The notes under the pieces: model-generated
Databases searched by the model: none
Told to the model about the DNA's origin: nothing
What the model saw: the letters and a program-made list of their open reading frames with translations, nothing else
Source of the DNA: DASSQJ01 sp963726295
GTDB lineage: Bacteria; Actinomycetota; Actinomycetes; Actinomycetales; Dermatophilaceae
Reading direction: 5' to 3'
NCBI GenBank assembly: GCA_963726295.1
Contig: CAVSBW010000001.1
Span: 496,001-560,000, forward strand
Length of the DNA stretch: 64,000 bases
Translations under genes and position numbers: made by a program
In this document: piece by piece, positions 8,497 through 17,268 of the stretch
Position numbering within the stretch: position 1 is the stretch's first letter
Layout: every line of letters begins with the position of its first letter

Positions 8497-9554
8497 CGCA
8501 GCCACGGGTCCCCTGGCAGGTCAAGTACGTCGCGATCGTGCTCATCTGGGGATCCAGCTTCCTGCTGATGAAGGTGGGTCTGGAGTCGCTGGCCGCCGTC
8601 CAGATCTCGGCGCTGCGCATCCTCTCGGGTGCGGTCGTCATCATCGCGATCCTGTACCTGCGCGGCGGCCGGCTACCGGTCGAGCGCCGGGTCTGGGGGC
8701 ACCTGCTCGTAACCGGCTTCCTCCTCGCCACCCTCCCCTTCACGCTCTTCGCGCTGGCGGAGACACGGGTGAGCTCGGCGCTCGCCGGCATCGGCAACGC
8801 CACCAGCCCCATCGTGGCCGTGGTGGCCGTGCTGGCGATGCTGCCGGGGGAGCGGGCCACCGGCCGGCGCCTCGCCGCGGTGCTGCTCGGCTTCGTCGGG
8901 GTGGTCACGATCATGCAGCCGTGGACGGCGGTGGGCCGACCCGACCTCGTCGGCTTCGGGATGGCCCTGCTCGGGGGCGCGTGCTACGGCATCGGGTGGA
9001 CCTACAACCGCAGGTTCCTCGCGGCGGCCGACCTCGGGGGCATCGCCCAGCCCGCCGCCACCCTCCTGGCCGGCCTGGTCCTCATGGTCCCCGTGCTCGG
9101 CGTCTGGGCCCTGGCACAACCGGGCGGGCTGGCGTCGGCGTGGGCGTACGACGGTGCGGCGGCGGGTGAGGTGCCCTGGCTGCCCCTCGCCTCGACCCTG
9201 GCCCTCGGCGTCATCGGCACCGGCTTCGCCTACACCCTCCAGTTCGACGTGGTGCGGGGCGCCGGGCCGATCGTCGCGCTCACCATCACCTACCTCATCC
9301 CGGTCGTCGCAGTGCTCCTCGGCGTGGCCGTCCTGGGGGAGCACCTCGGCCCGGCCCAGCTCGTGGGGTTCGCCATCGTCCTCGGGGCTGCCTGGGTCGT
9401 GAACCGGCCCGAGCGCGGGGAACGGGGGCAGCGTGGTCAGCGGATGCGGCGCCAGGCCCGCTCGCCGAGGATGGCCAGCACCGCCGAGGCGAGCCCGAGC
9501 ACGCCGAGCCAGAGCATCTCCGGCACGATCGTCGTCGAGGGCACCAAGGAGTAG
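8493..9554 (+). CDS. DMT superfamily (EamA) transporter
   Basis: The product (353 residues) has about ten hydrophobic helices arranged as two EamA repeats. It starts with VAIVLIWGSSFLLMKVGL and contains LRILSGAVVIIAIL and, in the second half, VVRGAGPIVALTITYLIPVV. This family exports or exchanges metabolites such as amino acids or nucleosides. The ATG overlaps the stop of the MetE-like gene (ATGA), so translation is coupled. Past the last helix, about 45 hydrophilic residues extend antisense over the 3' end of the opposite gene for 118 bp. That tail is not typical of the family and may be read-through after loss of an original stop. Confidence 0.85.
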   Translation: MTQPRVPWQVKYVAIVLIWGSSFLLMKVGLESLAAVQISALRILSGAVVIIAILYLRGGRLPVERRVWGHLLVTGFLLATLPFTLFALAETRVSSALAGIGNATSPIVAVVAVLAMLPGERATGRRLAAVLLGFVGVVTIMQPWTAVGRPDLVGFGMALLGGACYGIGWTYNRRFLAAADLGGIAQPAATLLAGLVLMVPVLGVWALAQPGGLASAWAYDGAAAGEVPWLPLASTLALGVIGTGFAYTLQFDVVRGAGPIVALTITYLIPVVAVLLGVAVLGEHLGPAQLVGFAIVLGAAWVVNRPERGERGQRGQRMRRQARSPRMASTAEASPSTPSQSISGTIVVEGTKE

Positions 9555-9967
9555 GCCGAGACCGCCGCCGCCAGGGCCCCGATGACGATGGGCGCGTCCC
9601 ACCCGGAGCGCCGCCGTCGGTACAGGCGCCAGGCGCTGGCGAGCGCCCAGCCCGCCAGGAGGGCGCAGACGGCGGCAGCGGGGGCGAGCAGCAGCGGCAC
9701 GTAGCCGCGGATCTCGTCGGTCGGCTGCGGGTACCACGTGACGCGCACCCAGAAGCCGACCACGACGAGGGGCAGGACCACCCATACGGCCGCGAGCACG
9801 AAGCCGACCACCCGCCACCGGTCGGCCGTGCGGATGACGCGTTCGGGGACGTGGGGCCTCGCCTCCGGAGCCGAGTCCTCCACCGGCTCGGTGGAGGCGA
9901 AGGTCTGGCCGTAGACGCCTCCGGGCTCCTCCGGGGGCGTGGGGTCGGCAGGGTGCGAGGAGGACAC
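9437..9967 (-). CDS. Hypothetical four-helix membrane protein
   Basis: No family is recognised. The 176-residue product has a Pro/Glu-rich cytoplasmic N-terminus of about 55 residues, then four hydrophobic segments beginning VVGFVLAAVWVVLPLVV, YVPLLLAPAAAVCALL, PIVIGALAAAVSAYSL and MLWLGVLGLASAVLAIL. An Arg-rich stretch (LYRRRRSGW) sits between helices 2 and 3. The GTG at 9967 lies 5 nt after the stop of the acyl-CoA ligase gene, so they form an operon. The 3' end overlaps the convergent transporter gene by 118 bp. Confidence 0.7.
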   Translation of the reverse strand: MSSSHPADPTPPEEPGGVYGQTFASTEPVEDSAPEARPHVPERVIRTADRWRVVGFVLAAVWVVLPLVVVGFWVRVTWYPQPTDEIRGYVPLLLAPAAAVCALLAGWALASAWRLYRRRRSGWDAPIVIGALAAAVSAYSLVPSTTIVPEMLWLGVLGLASAVLAILGERAWRRIR

Positions 9968-9972
9968 GCCGC

Positions 9973-11463
9973 CTACTCTGCCGGAGCGTGGACCTCGCGG
10001 CGGAGGATCTTGCCGGTCGGTCCCTTCGGCAGCGCCTCGACCACCCACACCGTCCGGGGGTACTTGTAGGCCGCGATCCGCTCCTTCGTGAAGGCGATGA
10101 CGTCCTCGGGCGTGGCGGTCGACCCCTCCCGCAGCGCCACGGCCGCCCCGACCTGCTCACCGAGCAGGTCGTCGGGGATCCCGACCACCGCCACCTCGGT
10201 GACGTCCGGGTGCTCGTAGATGACCTCCTCGACCTCGCGCGGGTAGACGTTCATCCCGCCGCGGATGATGAGGTCCTTCTTGCGGTCGACGATCGTGAAG
10301 TAGCCTTCGTCGTCCATCGTCGCGAGGTCGCCGGTGCGGAACCACCCGTCCGGGATGGCCTCGGCGGTCGCCTCGGGATTGTTCCAGTAGCCCTTCATGA
10401 CGTTGTCGCCGCGGATGGCGATCTCGCCCACCTCGCCGACCGGGACGTCGTTGCCGTCGGGGTCGACGCAGCGCATCTCGCAGCCGGGGATGGCGACGCC
10501 GATGGTCCCGGGCTTGCGCTCCTTGTCGAGCATGTTGAACGAGGCCACCGGCGAGGTCTCGGAGAGCCCGTACCCCTCGAGGATGACGGTGCCGAGCTTC
10601 TCCTCGAAGGCGCGCATGACCTCGAGCGGCATGGCGGAGCCGCCGGAGACGCAGGTGCGCAGGCTGGAGGCGTCCATCCCGTCACTGCGAGGGTGGTTGA
10701 GAATGGCGGCGTACATCGTCGGCACGCCCTGCATCACCGTGACCCGCTCCTTCTCGATGACCTCGATGGCGGCCTCCGGGTCGAAGCGGGGGATCAGTGC
10801 CAGGGAGGCGCCGGCGATGGTCGCGGCGTTCAGGCCGACCACGAGCCCGAAGACGTGGAAGAGCGGCAGGCATCCCATGACGACGTCGTCCTCGCGGATC
10901 TCCTGGATCACCGTCGCCGACCTCAGGGCGTTGAGGTGGACGTTGCTGTGGGTCAGCTCCGCGCCCTTCGGGCGGCCCGTGGTCCCGGAGGTGTAGAGGA
11001 TGATCGCCGTGTCGTCGTCGGCGCGCTCGACGGGGTCGCCGAGCGGCTCGCCGCCGGTGAAGTCCTCGGGGCCGAGCGGGCCGCACGGCACGATCCGGGT
11101 ACCGGAGCGCTCGGCGCCCTTGGTGGCCTGCTCGACGAAGTCGGGCCAGACGAAGGCGGTGGTGGCTCCGGAGTCGGTGAAGAAGTAGTCGATCTCACCC
11201 GACTTCAGCAGCGGGTTCATCGGGACGACGATGCCCCCGGCCAGGAGGATCCCCCAGTAGACAACGGGGAAGGCCGGGACGTTCGGCAGGATGACGGCCG
11301 CCCGGTCGCCGGGCTGGAAGCCGTTCTGGCGCAGGGTGCCGGCGACCTTGGCCGCCATCCCGAGGAGCTGCTGGTAGGTGACGCCCTGACCGTTCACCCG
11401 GAGGGCGTCCTGGTCGGGGTGATCGGTCGCGGTGGCGACGAGGTTGCTGGCGAGGTTGGTCAT
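9973..11463 (-). CDS. Acyl-CoA synthetase / long-chain fatty acid-CoA ligase (ANL family)
   Basis: The 496-residue protein carries all core ANL adenylation motifs in order: YTSGTTGRPKGAELTH (A3, phosphate loop), GYGLSETSP (A5), GWFRTGD (A7), DRKKDLIIRGGMNVYP (A8 hinge) and PKGPTGKILRRE (A10 with the catalytic Lys). It should activate a carboxylic acid with ATP and transfer it to coenzyme A in the cytoplasm. The length and motif spelling fit medium- or long-chain fatty-acid ligases of the FadD type, but chain-length preference cannot be read off. The ATG is preceded by GGAGCAGCTCCG (GGAG about 8 nt upstream). It heads a two-gene operon with the membrane protein. Confidence 0.92.
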   Translation of the reverse strand: MTNLASNLVATATDHPDQDALRVNGQGVTYQQLLGMAAKVAGTLRQNGFQPGDRAAVILPNVPAFPVVYWGILLAGGIVVPMNPLLKSGEIDYFFTDSGATTAFVWPDFVEQATKGAERSGTRIVPCGPLGPEDFTGGEPLGDPVERADDDTAIILYTSGTTGRPKGAELTHSNVHLNALRSATVIQEIREDDVVMGCLPLFHVFGLVVGLNAATIAGASLALIPRFDPEAAIEVIEKERVTVMQGVPTMYAAILNHPRSDGMDASSLRTCVSGGSAMPLEVMRAFEEKLGTVILEGYGLSETSPVASFNMLDKERKPGTIGVAIPGCEMRCVDPDGNDVPVGEVGEIAIRGDNVMKGYWNNPEATAEAIPDGWFRTGDLATMDDEGYFTIVDRKKDLIIRGGMNVYPREVEEVIYEHPDVTEVAVVGIPDDLLGEQVGAAVALREGSTATPEDVIAFTKERIAAYKYPRTVWVVEALPKGPTGKILRREVHAPAE

Positions 11464-11598
11464 CGGAGCTGCTCCTGGGGTCCGGCGGCGGTGACGGCTG
11501 CCCCCATCCTCGCCGGTGGGCCCGGCCGGGCGCCAGCAGCTCCGCAGAGTCGGCGTCCGTCAAGTGGACGTCGTTGCGGGCGAACAGAATTGCCTGTG

Positions 11599-11614
11599 TA
11601 GAACACTTGTACGA
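11599..11614. promoter_or_regulatory. LexA (SOS)-like box
   Basis: TAGAAC-ACTT-GTACGA matches 10 of 12 defined positions of the actinobacterial/Bacillus-type SOS box TCGAAC-N4-GTTCGA. It overlaps a -35-like TTGTAC (11608-11613), 16 bp before a TAGACT -10 box (11630-11635), so LexA binding there could block transcription of the DUF222-HNH gene. Confidence 0.55.
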
Positions 11615-11660
11615 ATAGCGGGTCGCGGGTAGACTCTCACCCAAGGGGAGGGGGGAGCCC

Positions 11661-13384
11661 GTGCAGCAGTCCACCGGACGCAGGCCTGGGGCCGCCGACG
11701 AGCCCGTCGGCCCGGTGGCACACGTGCAGCACCGGCTTGCCGGAGCCAGGAGGCCCCGGACGAGGGACGAGTGGCTCCACCTCGTCGGCGAGACACAGCG
11801 CGAGATGAACGGGCTGGCCGCCCTCCAGGACGTCGCGATCGCCGAAGCCGCCCGCTTCGAGTCGGTGTGGCTCGAGGACGGCACGCTCGGCGAGGTCGAG
11901 CACGCCACCGGCCGGGTCGCGATCGACGCCACCGACCTCGTGGCCGCACGGCTCGGGGCGTCCCACCACCAGGCCCGGCGTCGCGTCGAGGCGGCGGTGC
12001 GGCTCTGCGGTCGCGAACCGCTCCCACCCGAGGACCTCGAACGGCCGCAGCCCACAGGCCTGCACGGCCTGCACCGGGCGATGCAGGAGGGTCGGCTCGA
12101 CGCCTACCGCGCGGGAGTCGTGGCGTACGAGCTCGAGGGCTGCCCCGCGGAGGTCGCCGAAGCGGTGGTCGCCGCGGTCGACGCCCACCTCGACGACGAG
12201 CCGGGGCCGGCGCTGCGTCGGCGCACCCGCCGCGTCCTCGTCCGCATCTCGCCCGACCTGCTGCGCCAGCGCGTGGAGCGGACGCGACGCGAGAGCGGCC
12301 TGCAACGGTGGGTGGGGAGCCGGGCGTCGACGTCTGGCACGGCACCTTCCCGAGCGAGGAGTCGGCGGCCGCGTGGTCGGCGGTCGACCGGCTGGCCCGG
12401 CAGTACGTCCTCGACGGCACCTGCCCCACGATCGAGCGGGCTCGGGCCAAGGCCCTCACCGACCTGGTCCTCGAGCACTCGGACGTCGAGGTCCGGGTGG
12501 TCCTGACGGTGCCGGCGGACACGGTGCCCCACGAGACGCTGCCGGCGGAGACGCTGCCGGCGGAGACGCTGCCGGCGGAGACGGTGCCGGCGCAGACGGC
12601 GTTCCGCGACGCTGCGAGGACCCCTCCGAGCGGAGGCCGCGACGGTCGAGCCGCGCCGGCCGCGTGCTCCGCCGTTCCGAGTGCCGAGGAGGGCGACGAC
12701 GTGCCCGACGGCGTCGCATCCCGCCTCCTGGTGGGCGACGAGGACCTCGTGCAGGTGTTCGGCGCGCGCCCATCGGAGCCCGTGTTCGTCCCCGCCGGTT
12801 GGCTGCGACGCCACACCGCCGGAGCCGCCCGGGCCGTGTGCGATCCCGCGACCGGAGCCCGCCTCGACCCGGGCGACGACCTGCGGAGCGACGCCTACCG
12901 GCCCGGCGACCGGCTCGCGGCGCTCGTGCGTGCCCGTGACGGCGGCTGTCGGTTCCCCGGATGCCGGGTCGCCGCTCGGTTCTGCGACCTCGACCACGTG
13001 CGGTCCTGGCCCAGTGGCCCCACCGCCGCGTCGAACCTCGTGTGCCTGTGCCGGCGACACCACCGGGTGAAGCAGTCGGCGGGGTGGCGGCTCCGCCTGC
13101 TCCCCGACGGCGTCGCCGAGTGGACCGACCCGACGGGCGAGGTCCGGCGCACCGAGGCGCTCGACGCCCTCGACGGTCTCGTCCTGCGCCCGGACAGCAC
13201 GCACGGCAGGCCTCGGTGCGAGACGGTCCCTGAGCGGGCGGCGCGGTTGCCGAGCATCCTCGAGGAGCGGCTGGACCACCTCGTGCAGTGTCGCGAGGCG
13301 GCCAGGCGTGCGGTCGGGAGGCGGACCCACCCCACGGCTCCCCGCGAGGTGGTCACGAGCGCCCACGACCCCCCGCCGTTCTGA
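11661..13384 (+). pseudogene. DUF222 / HNH endonuclease (13E12 REP-type), frameshifted
   Basis: Two frames must be joined to give a full DUF222-HNH protein. The first runs from a GTG at 11661, behind a strong purine-rich ribosome site, through the DUF222 helices to about 12310. The second continues with PGVDVWHGTFPSEESAAAW and ends with the HNH nuclease domain: GGCRFPGCR, DLDHVRSW, and CLCRRHHRVKQ, whose His and Cys residues would bind metal. The junction reads RWV then EPGVDVW with one base too few in a G-run near 12313, so a single-base deletion or sequencing error explains it. Between the domains is an ETLPA repeat. A LexA-like box precedes the gene. If the frame is intact in the cell, the product is a roughly 570-residue nuclease of uncertain role. 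Confidence 0.75.
12533..12592 (+). repeat. Four 15-bp tandem repeats encoding ETLPA
   Basis: Three exact copies of GAGACGCTGCCGGCG and one with a single change lie end to end, flanked by degenerate copies. They are in frame in the HNH half and code for Glu-Thr-Leu-Pro-Ala, an interdomain linker able to change length by slippage. Confidence 0.85.
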
Positions 13385-13425
13385 CCGTCGTCAGGCGCGG
13401 GCCGACCGGGTGGGTGAGCGCGGCC

Positions 13426-13501
13426 CGCGGGCCCGGTTCAGCGGGGTGCGCGCCGCGGGCCCGGTTCAGCGGGGCGGGCGCCGCAGGTCCCGGTTCACTG
13501 G
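13426..13501. repeat. 28-bp direct repeats, two full copies and one partial
   Basis: Units at 13426-13453 and 13454-13481 share CGCGGGCCCGGTTCAGCGGG and differ at few bases. A third, degenerate copy of about 20 bp runs into the last codons of the convergent secreted-protein gene. Confidence 0.7.
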
Positions 13502-13977
13502 AGTGCGGAGCACGGGTCGAGCTCGCGCCCGGACACCCCGCCGTCGGCGTGGACGTGCCCCACCACGAACAGCGCGGTGCCGGCGAGGCCGCTCGTCGCG
13601 GTCAGGACGAACTCGCCGTCGACGACGTCGAAGTGGTCCGTGCTGGCGTCGCGGTACGTCCCCGTCCTGCCGTCCGCCAGCGTGATGGTCACCGAGACGT
13701 GGTACCACCCGGTACCACGCACGACGCCGGCGTCCGGCGCGGTGGAGAAGTGGGCGAACCACACCTCACCGGATCCCGTGGCGCCCACGACCTGCACACC
13801 GCAACGTGACTCCACCGCGGTGGTGACGTCGGCCAGGAGCGCGTCGTCGACCGGGAACGGTCCGTACCGGTCCGGCGGTGCCGCCGTGGCGGCGGGGCTG
13901 AAGGTCGTGAGCGCGGCGGCGACGGCAGCCGCCGCTCCGGTGGCGACTCGCCGTCGTGTGGTCATGAGGTTGGTCAT
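13495..13977 (-). CDS. Small secreted protein of unknown function
   Basis: The 160-residue product starts at the ATG at 13977, 5 nt after GGGGAGGAC. Its N-terminus TTRRRVATGAAAAVAAAL followed by SPAATAA-PP looks like a Sec signal peptide with a twin-Arg-like charge cluster and cleavage after about residue 36. The mature part (about 120 residues) is rich in beta-type sequence, with two Cys (SRCGVQV near the start and LDPCSALQ at the end) that could form a disulfide. No family is recognised. It is monocistronic and convergent with the DUF222-HNH pseudogene. The 237 bp upstream, before the divergent ligA, hold no other gene. Confidence 0.7.
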   Translation of the reverse strand: MTNLMTTRRRVATGAAAAVAAALTTFSPAATAAPPDRYGPFPVDDALLADVTTAVESRCGVQVVGATGSGEVWFAHFSTAPDAGVVRGTGWYHVSVTITLADGRTGTYRDASTDHFDVVDGEFVLTATSGLAGTALFVVGHVHADGGVSGRELDPCSALQ

Positions 13978-14202
13978 GAGGTCCTCCCCGTGGTCGTCTC
14001 CTCCAGCGTCCTGCGTGCCGGCGGACCCTGCCATGGGGCGTTCGGCGTATTGCCGAGTGAGGCTCGCTCCCTCGCGGTTCTCGGCCGTAGGAGGTGCTCG
14101 GGGGGAGAAACTCGTCCGCGAGCGGATCCGCGGGGCGTGGGGACCCTCGTCCTGGAGTGAGCCCCCGGTGACGTCGGAGGGTCCGGCGTCGGTGGGCTGC
14201 GG

Positions 14203-14208
14203 CAGGAT
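14203..14208 (+). promoter_or_regulatory. -10 box of ligA
   Basis: CAGGAT lies 7 nt before the GTG start of ligA, the spacing expected of a leaderless transcript. Confidence 0.5.
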
Positions 14209-14215
14209 TGGCCGG

Positions 14216-16369
14216 GTGAGCGACACCCCGAGCGATCCCGCGGCGCAGGAGCCCGCCGACGTCGTCCCCGACGACGTGCGGCACGAGTGGGAGGGCCTGG
14301 CCGAGGAGGCACGCGCCCACCAGTTCGCGTACCACGTCAAGGACGCCCCGACCATCAGCGACGGCGAGTACGACGCGCTGATGAAGCGCCTGGGCACCCT
14401 CGAGGACGCCCACCCGAGCCTGCGCACGCCCGACAGCCCCACCCAGCAGGTCGGCGGGGCGATCTTCTCCACCGACTTCCAGGCCGTCGACCATCTCGAG
14501 CGGATGCTCAGCCTCGACAACGCCTTCAGCGAGGAGGAGCTCGCTGCCTGGGCTGCCCGGGTCGAGCGCGACAGCGGTGGCGCCGAGCTGCACTACCTCT
14601 GCGAGCTCAAGATCGACGGGCTCGCCGTCAACCTGCTGTACGAGGACGGCCGGCTCACCCGCGCGCTCACCCGTGGCGACGGGCGCACCGGTGAGGACGT
14701 CACGCTCAACGTCCGCACCATCGACGGCGTCCCCACCGAGCTCTCCGGCGAGGACGTCCCCGGGCTCGTCGAGGTCCGCGGTGAGGTGTTCTTCCCGCTC
14801 GAGGCCTTCGCGGACCTCAACGCCGGGCTCGTCGAGGCCGGCAGGCCCCCGTTCGCCAACCCGCGCAACGCCGCCGCGGGCTCACTGCGCCAGAAGGACC
14901 CCCGGGTCACCGCCACCCGCCCGCTGCGGATGCTCGTGCACGGCATCGGCGCCCGTCGCGGCTTCGACGTCACCACCCAGAGCCACGCCTACGACCTGCT
15001 CGAGGCGTGGGGCCTGCCGGTGAGCAGCCACTACCGGGTGCTCGACACCATCGAGGAGGTCCAGGCCTTCGTCGACGGCTACGGCGAGCGCCGGCACAGC
15101 GTCGAGCACGAGATCGACGGCGTCGTCGTCAAGGTCGACGAGGTCTCGGTCCAGCGCCAGCTCGGCTCCACGAGCCGGGCTCCCCGGTGGGCGATGGCCT
15201 ACAAGTACCCGCCGGAGGAGGTCAACACGCGGCTCCTCGACATCCAGGTCAACGTGGGGCGCACCGGGCGGGTCACGCCCTTCGGGGTCATGGAGCCGGT
15301 GACGGTCGCGGGCTCGACGGTCTCCATGGCCACCCTCCACAACGCCCACGAGGTCCGCCGCAAGGGCGTGCTCATCGGCGACACCGTCGTGCTGCGCAAG
15401 GCGGGCGACGTCATCCCCGAGATCCTCGGCCCCGTCGTGGCCCTGCGCGACGGCAGCGAGCGCGAGTTCGAGATGCCCACCCACTGCCCCTCGTGCGGCA
15501 CCGAGCTGGCCTACGAGAAGGAGGGCGACAAGGACATCCGCTGCCCCAACGCCCGGTCCTGCCCGAGCCAGCTCCGAGAGCGCCTCTTCAGCCTGGCGTC
15601 CCGGGGGGCCTTCGACATCGAGGCGCTCGGCTGGGAGGGGTCGGTGGCGCTGCTGGAGTCCGGGGTCCTGGACGACCCGGAGCTGGGTGGACCGAGCGAG
15701 GCGATGGTGTTCTCCCTCACGGCAGACGACGTGGTGAAGGTGCCGCTGTACACGCGGGCGGCGAGGCGGGACGACCCCGAGGAGGCCGTCGTCGATGGCC
15801 GCGTGCTCTCGGCCAACGGCCAGCGCCTCGTCGACAACCTCGGGGTGGCCCGGCAGCAGCCGCTGTGGCGGGTCCTGGTCGCGCTCTCCATCCGCCACGT
15901 CGGGCCCACCGCGGCGCGCGCGCTCGCCCAGCACTTCGCGTCCCTGGACGCCGTCCGCGGCGCGAGCGCCGAGGAGCTCGCCGCGGTCGAGGGGGTGGGG
16001 CCGGTCATCGCCGAGTCGGTCCGCGAGTGGTTCGACGGCGAGGGCGGCGACTGGCACCGCCGGATCGTCGACCGCTGGGCCGAGGACGGTGTGCGGATGG
16101 AGGACGAGCGCGACGACTCCGTCGAGCAGACGCTCCAGGGCCTCACCGTGGTCGTCACCGGCTCCCTCGACGGGTTCTCCCGAGACGAGACGAAGGAGGC
16201 GGTCCTCGCGCGCGGCGGCAAGGCCTCCGGGTCGGTCTCGAAGAGCACCGACTACGTCGTCGTCGGGGCCAACGCCGGCAGCAAGGAGACCAAGGCCCGT
16301 GACCTAGGGCTCACCATCCTCGACGAGGTCCAGTTCGTCCGGCTCCTCGAGACCGGATCGCCCGACTGA
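14216..16369 (+). CDS. ligA: NAD-dependent DNA ligase
   Basis: LigA seals nicks in DNA using NAD. The 717-residue product is of normal length with all modules: adenylation domain with the active Lys in CELKIDGLAV near residue 128, OB-fold (VGRTGRVTPFGV), a Cys4 zinc finger (CPSCG near 426, then CPNARSCP), helix-hairpin-helix repeats, and a C-terminal BRCT domain (LTVVVTGSLDGFSRDE onward). I chose the GTG at 14216 because it follows a CAGGAT box by 7 nt and an N-terminal Asp/Glu-rich stretch then leads into the Ia domain; no better start lies nearby. It is followed, after a short membrane-protein gene on the other strand and a TRIC remnant, by gatCAB, a common actinobacterial order. Confidence 0.97.
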   Translation: MSDTPSDPAAQEPADVVPDDVRHEWEGLAEEARAHQFAYHVKDAPTISDGEYDALMKRLGTLEDAHPSLRTPDSPTQQVGGAIFSTDFQAVDHLERMLSLDNAFSEEELAAWAARVERDSGGAELHYLCELKIDGLAVNLLYEDGRLTRALTRGDGRTGEDVTLNVRTIDGVPTELSGEDVPGLVEVRGEVFFPLEAFADLNAGLVEAGRPPFANPRNAAAGSLRQKDPRVTATRPLRMLVHGIGARRGFDVTTQSHAYDLLEAWGLPVSSHYRVLDTIEEVQAFVDGYGERRHSVEHEIDGVVVKVDEVSVQRQLGSTSRAPRWAMAYKYPPEEVNTRLLDIQVNVGRTGRVTPFGVMEPVTVAGSTVSMATLHNAHEVRRKGVLIGDTVVLRKAGDVIPEILGPVVALRDGSEREFEMPTHCPSCGTELAYEKEGDKDIRCPNARSCPSQLRERLFSLASRGAFDIEALGWEGSVALLESGVLDDPELGGPSEAMVFSLTADDVVKVPLYTRAARRDDPEEAVVDGRVLSANGQRLVDNLGVARQQPLWRVLVALSIRHVGPTAARALAQHFASLDAVRGASAEELAAVEGVGPVIAESVREWFDGEGGDWHRRIVDRWAEDGVRMEDERDDSVEQTLQGLTVVVTGSLDGFSRDETKEAVLARGGKASGSVSKSTDYVVVGANAGSKETKARDLGLTILDEVQFVRLLETGSPD

Positions 16370-16504
16370 CACGCTGTCGTCCTGCGTCGCCCACCGGCGG
16401 CGCCCACGTCGGTGGCTCCACCACTCGCCGACGACGCCCCACACGAGCAGGACGAGGAGCACGGCGAGGAGGATGCCGCCGAGGATGGTCGAGCCGTTGG
16501 TCAC
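16304..16504 (-). CDS. Small single-helix membrane protein
   Basis: A GTG at 16504 opens 66 codons: a short N-terminus, one strong transmembrane segment (ILLAVLLVLLVWGVVGEWW), a basic stretch (HRRGRRR) on the inside, and an acidic tail. The last 66 bp lie antisense to the 3' end of ligA, so base composition there cannot be judged independently. No family is recognised. The charge asymmetry around the helix argues for a real membrane peptide, but no strong ribosome site is seen. Confidence 0.4.
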   Translation of the reverse strand: MTNGSTILGGILLAVLLVLLVWGVVGEWWSHRRGRRRWATQDDSVSVGRSGLEEPDELDLVEDGEP

Positions 16505-16689
16505 GGTCGAAGCATGGAGAACCACCGGTGGGTGGCGCCGCGGTTTCGTCGGAGTCGGGCCGATGGATGGATGACAGGTCGTCCGTCGGGTCAGCCCCGG
16601 CTGCCGGAACGGGCAGCGGCCGCGAGTGCGGAGCGACCGCGGCTGAGGCGAGGAAGGGCGTACCCGTGGGCTCAGGCACCGGCGCGGGG

Positions 16690-16844
16690 CGCCCGCGGCG
16701 CGTTGAGGTCGAGCGCGACCGCCGTCACCCGGATGCCGAAGAGGTCCAGCCCGTGGCGCACGGCGACGAGTGCACCCGAGGCGCGAAGACGAAGACACCG
16801 ACGAGGTCGAGCGCGAGCTCAAGGGCCTCGGCGTCGGTCAGCAC
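16690..16844 (-). pseudogene. Remnant of a TRIC-type (UPF0126) cation-channel gene
   Basis: From a GTG at 16844 the frame reads LTDAEALELALDLVGVFVFA, the start of the first TRIC/UPF0126 repeat. One base is then missing and the match continues in the next frame as SGALVAVRHGLDLFG before diverging. Intact proteins continue with a GGG-RD motif and two repeats of three helices, about 200 residues; nothing of that remains. The stretch 16505-16919 between ligA and gatC holds no other gene. Confidence 0.55.
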
Positions 16845-16906
16845 GCGGGGACTGTCGCAGGGACCGGGAGGGTGGTGGCCGGGCGAGGTCGGGGTCGCAG
16901 CACCCA

Positions 16907-16912
16907 TAGACT
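16907..16912 (+). promoter_or_regulatory. -10 box of gatC
   Basis: TAGACT lies 7 nt before the gatC ATG, again suggesting a leaderless mRNA for the gatCAB operon. Confidence 0.55.
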
Positions 16913-16919
16913 GGCGGCC

Positions 16920-17216
16920 ATGGCCGACCTCACCCGTGACGACGTCGCCCACCTCGCCGGGCTCGCACGCATCGACCTCACCGACGCCGAGCTGGACCGG
17001 ATGGTCGGCGAGCTGGGGGTCATCCTCGAGTCGGTGGCCACGGTGCAGCAGGCGCCGATCGCCGACGTCGAGCCGATGAGCCACCCGATGCCGATCGTCA
17101 ACGTCACCCGTCCCGACGTCGTGCGCCCCTCGCTCAGCCCGGAGGAGGCGCTGGCGGCGGCCCCCGAGGCGGAGCAGCAGCGCTTCAGCGTGCCCCGCAT
17201 CCTGGACCAAGAGTGA
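16920..17216 (+). CDS. gatC: Asp-tRNA(Asn)/Glu-tRNA(Gln) amidotransferase subunit C
   Basis: The 98-residue product is the small subunit of the transamidosome that converts misacylated Glu-tRNA(Gln) and Asp-tRNA(Asn) to the correct forms. It shows the family pattern: LTRDDVAHLAGLARIDLTDAE at the N-terminus, a middle Glu/Val helix, and VEPMSHPM followed by RPDVVRPSL. It wraps the GatA-GatB interface. gatA starts 52 nt downstream and gatB overlaps gatA, so the three form one operon. Confidence 0.96.
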   Translation: MADLTRDDVAHLAGLARIDLTDAELDRMVGELGVILESVATVQQAPIADVEPMSHPMPIVNVTRPDVVRPSLSPEEALAAAPEAEQQRFSVPRILDQE

Positions 17217-17268
17217 CCCCCGGCGCCGCGCCCGGTACCGCTCCCTCCCGCACCCCGAGGACCCGACT

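Noticed and set aside
13426..13501. CRISPR-like array
   Set aside because: The 28-bp units are directly adjacent with no unique spacers between them.
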